Both the position numbers and the translations under genes were made by a program. This document shows, piece after piece, positions 23,794 to 25,761 of a stretch of 25,761 bases of DNA (its first letter is position 1; every line of letters begins with the position of its first letter). The stretch is from contig JAQSXM010000005.1 in assembly GCA_029256645.1 (NCBI GenBank), forward strand, positions 1 to 25,761, read 5' to 3'. The notes under the pieces were generated by a model. It had not been told where the DNA came from and ran no database searches. It worked only from the letters and a program-made list of their open reading frames with translations. Source of the DNA: Sporomusa sp. (GTDB lineage Bacteria > Bacillota_C > Negativicutes > Sporomusales > Sporomusaceae).

Positions 23794-24135
23794 TCACTTG
23801 CTGGCGTCAGCAGGTTTTGCTGCTGTTTTAGCCGGTTTTTCTTCAGCCGGCAGACTTGGCAATATCGCTTCAAGCTCGGCGTGCGGCCGGGGAATAACAT
23901 GGCAACTGACAAGTTCGCCAACGCGTTCAGCGGCGGCAGCACCGGCATCGACAGCAGCCTTAACAGCCCCGACATCACCGCGTACCATAACGGTTACTAA
24001 TGCTCCACCCACTTTTACTTTGCCGATTAACTGAACGTTAGCCGCTTTTACCATGGCATCGGCAGCCTCAATACTTCCCACTACCCCTTTTGTTTCAACC
24101 ATGCCTAACGCAACTAATCCATCTTTGTATGACAT
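23794..24135 (-). CDS. eutM: EutM-type BMC-H shell protein with charged tail
   Basis: A 113-residue hexameric shell protein: [39 protein letters not shown] and [19 protein letters not shown] are standard. It differs from the second copy in carrying an extra tail of about 20 residues rich in Ala, Lys and Pro ([18 protein letters not shown]) beyond the BMC fold, which would project from one face of the hexamer. The ribosome site AAAGGGG is good. As the second gene of the operon, in the moderate-GC part, it is likely the major facet protein. Confidence 0.95.
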   Translation of the reverse strand: MSYKDGLVALGMVETKGVVGSIEAADAMVKAANVQLIGKVKVGGALVTVMVRGDVGAVKAAVDAGAAAAERVGELVSCHVIPRPHAELEAILPSLPAEEKPAKTAAKPADASK

Positions 24136-24171
24136 GTTTTATTGCCCCTTTCCTAAAAATAATTAACTGCT

Positions 24172-25566
24172 TTACTGCTTATCCAAATCATCCAGCACAC
24201 CAAATTCCTCTTCGAAAGGCCGGATGTTTTTATTGCCCCAGATGAAATAATAAATGATCGCCACAGCGTAAGCTACCGCAACCCAGATCAGACTATCAAC
24301 ACTTGCCACCAACAGGCTGATTACGCAAAATACCGCAATAACCAGGCTGATTGCCGGCACAGTCGGGAACATTGGTACCTTAAAGGGGCGGTTCATCCCA
24401 GGCTCTTTGGAGCGTAGTACAAACAAGCTGACCAGGCTGATAATATACATGATTACCGAGCCAAATACCGATATAGTAATTACAACATTTGTCAAACCGG
24501 TTAATGCGGCCCCCAGGCCTACCAGCCCCGGCAGAATCAGTGCCCACACCGGCGTATGATGTTTAGGATGAACATACGCCAGGAATTTCGGCAGATAACC
24601 GGTACGGGCCATAGCGTACGTTTGGCGGGAATAACCGACAATAATACCATGCAGCGAGGCAATTAAGCCAAATAAGCCAATAAAATTGATGGCCATAACC
24701 CAAAAAGATCCTTCACCAAAAACACTGCTTAACGCCAATGGCAGCGGGAAGTCCACCGCCTCAATCAATTTAACATCAGCAATACCGGCCGTAAGGAACA
24801 GTGTGGCAAAGGCCATAACCGTCAAAGTTCCCATACCTGTTAAAAAGCCGACAGAAATATCTTTCTGCGGATTGACCATTTCTTCGGCTGCCATGGCACC
24901 ACCTTCTATCGCCAGGTAGAACCAGATCGCAAAAGGAACTGCCGCCATAATACCCGCATAGCCATTCGGCAGAAGCGGCTCGGCCATTACCCGGGACATC
25001 TCAAAATGAGGTATTGCCAGAATCCAGTAAATTACCAGACCGATCAGTGCAACGATCGTTACAATCAGCTCAAATGTAGCCGATACCTTCATTCCCCAAT
25101 AATTGATAAAGATAAATAACAAAAACGCTACTATTGTCGCTGTCATCGCCGGGATATCAGGCATGATATTATGGATATACCCACCTACCGCTAAAGCAAT
25201 GGCCGGCGGCGCAAAAACAAATTCTATGAGACAGCTTATCCCGCTCATATAACCCCAAAACTTACCTAAGGCTCGCCGGGCATAGGCTGATGGACCGCCG
25301 GCATGGGGAATAGCTGTTGCCAGCTCTGAATAAGAAAGGATAAATGTTACATAAAAAATAGTAACCGGGATCAGGGCAATGGCTAACCCAATAACGCCAC
25401 CTGCACCAAAACCATAGCTCCAGCCAAAATAATTTCCTGAAATAACCAGTCCTACCGCCAAAGCCCAGAGATGGATTGGTTTTAAAACACGCGTAAGCTG
25501 AGAATTCTCGCCTCCGGTACTGGCTTGAGCACTATTAGCTACCTGTTTTTCTAAATTACTCATCAT
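24172..25566 (-). CDS. Ethanolamine permease (APC family)
   Basis: A 464-residue integral membrane protein with about twelve hydrophobic segments, of the amino acid-polyamine-organocation superfamily. The N-terminal LKPIHLWALAVGLVISGNYF and the following GWSYGFGAGG resemble Eat-type ethanolamine permeases rather than the unrelated EutH. Other family segments are IPHAGGPSAYARRALG, EGGAMAAEEMVNP and GYSRQTYAMARTGYLP. It should import ethanolamine or exchange it for another amine. It is the first gene of the operon in the window, with TAAGGAGG before its ATG, and sits 36 bases upstream of eutM. Substrate assignment rests on family resemblance plus context. Confidence 0.9.
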   Translation of the reverse strand: MMSNLEKQVANSAQASTGGENSQLTRVLKPIHLWALAVGLVISGNYFGWSYGFGAGGVIGLAIALIPVTIFYVTFILSYSELATAIPHAGGPSAYARRALGKFWGYMSGISCLIEFVFAPPAIALAVGGYIHNIMPDIPAMTATIVAFLLFIFINYWGMKVSATFELIVTIVALIGLVIYWILAIPHFEMSRVMAEPLLPNGYAGIMAAVPFAIWFYLAIEGGAMAAEEMVNPQKDISVGFLTGMGTLTVMAFATLFLTAGIADVKLIEAVDFPLPLALSSVFGEGSFWVMAINFIGLFGLIASLHGIIVGYSRQTYAMARTGYLPKFLAYVHPKHHTPVWALILPGLVGLGAALTGLTNVVITISVFGSVIMYIISLVSLFVLRSKEPGMNRPFKVPMFPTVPAISLVIAVFCVISLLVASVDSLIWVAVAYAVAIIYYFIWGNKNIRPFEEEFGVLDDLDKQ

Positions 25567-25710
25567 ATACGCCTCCTTACTGTTTTAATTGGCACTTGTG
25601 TAAAACAACACATACTCCTGCTTTCTTTTCCCTCCTAACCGCCTGATTCTTTATCCAGTTCACCACCGCCTTGAATAGCAATAAGGCTGGGTGTTACTGT
25701 CTGATTTATA
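25567..25710 (-). promoter_or_regulatory. Leader region of the eut operon
   Basis: Between the terminator at 25711-25760 and the permease start lie about 145 bases. A hairpin is possible at 25664-25693 (CACCGCCTT pairing with AAGGC-TG-GGTG, two-base bulge). A 16-codon open frame, 25613 to 25563, ends by overlapping the permease ATG but has no well-placed ribosome site. I see no convincing -35/-10 pair, no cobalamin riboswitch box and no EutV-type hexaloop hairpin pair. The true operon start may lie here or further upstream. Confidence 0.35.
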
Positions 25711-25760
25711 TAAAAAAAGCCCTTTATGACTGTTAAACTTACTTAACAGTCATAAAGGGC
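25711..25760 (-). terminator. Strong intrinsic terminator upstream of the eut operon
   Basis: Arms 25719-25736 and 25743-25760 pair perfectly over 18 bp around a 6-base loop. On the minus strand the stem is followed by seven T residues (25712-25718). It either ends a gene outside the window or acts as a leader terminator in front of the eut genes. Confidence 0.9.
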
Positions 25761-25761
25761 G

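Noticed and set aside
11140..25761. Cobalamin riboswitch or EutV-type antiterminator hairpins in the operon
   Set aside because: I looked for a B12-box-like element in the leader and for paired hexaloop hairpins at the gaps and found none that fit; a covariance-model scan would be decisive.
1..25761. CRISPR arrays, insertion-sequence genes, tRNA or rRNA genes
   Set aside because: No regularly spaced direct repeats, transposase-like frames or recognisable RNA gene signatures were seen.

Overview
The window looks like chromosomal DNA of an anaerobic, cobalamin-using Firmicute. The strong AGGAGG-type ribosome sites, frequent TTG/GTG starts, a Gram-positive-style eut gene set and a QueG-like iron-sulfur protein fit this. 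A Negativicutes (Sporomusa/Pelosinus-like) host is my best guess, but that is inference from style and content, not from a marker gene. No rRNA, tRNA, CRISPR array or transposase gene was seen.

Right-hand side (about 25.6 kb down to 11.1 kb, all minus strand): a long ethanolamine-utilisation microcompartment operon. In transcription order it holds an APC-type ethanolamine permease, eutM, eutA, eutB, eutC, eutL, eutE, a second eutM, an eutT-pduL fusion, a eut/pdu accessory protein, eutN, pduS, pduT, eutS, eutP, eutQ, then a REC-only response regulator and a dCache-type chemoreceptor. The shell set is two EutM and one EutS (BMC-H), EutL and PduT (BMC-T) and EutN (vertex). EutBC splits ethanolamine to acetaldehyde and ammonia, with EutA as reactivase. 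EutE makes acetyl-CoA and the PduL domain makes acetyl phosphate. EutP/EutQ may form acetate and ATP. EutT plus PduS supply adenosylcobalamin. The set is an Eut/Pdu hybrid: PduS and PduT are present, while no alcohol dehydrogenase (EutG) and no EutVW regulator lie in the window. Base composition jumps to about two-thirds G+C over roughly 12.7-17.8 kb, so the operon looks mosaic.

Left-hand side (1 to 9 kb): small, lower-GC transcription units. A metallo-beta-lactamase-fold hydrolase and an exported polysaccharide deacetylase form a minus-strand pair. Divergent from them is a large standalone protein with a PfkB-like N-terminal part, an AAA+ ATPase and two ryanodine-receptor (RyR) repeats. An aldo-keto reductase, a QueG-like Fe-S protein with a MarR regulator (twin operator sites), an HxlR regulator, a broken cupin gene and a PNPOx-fold flavoprotein follow.

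Two copies of a 79-bp intergenic repeat, 75/79 identical and in opposite orientation, bracket the 6.7-kb segment from the RyR gene to the flavoprotein. The items most worth following up are the RyR/AAA+ protein, this repeat, the EutT-PduL fusion, a short LTPSA-type module shared by three proteins of the operon, and the chemoreceptor/REC pair attached to it.
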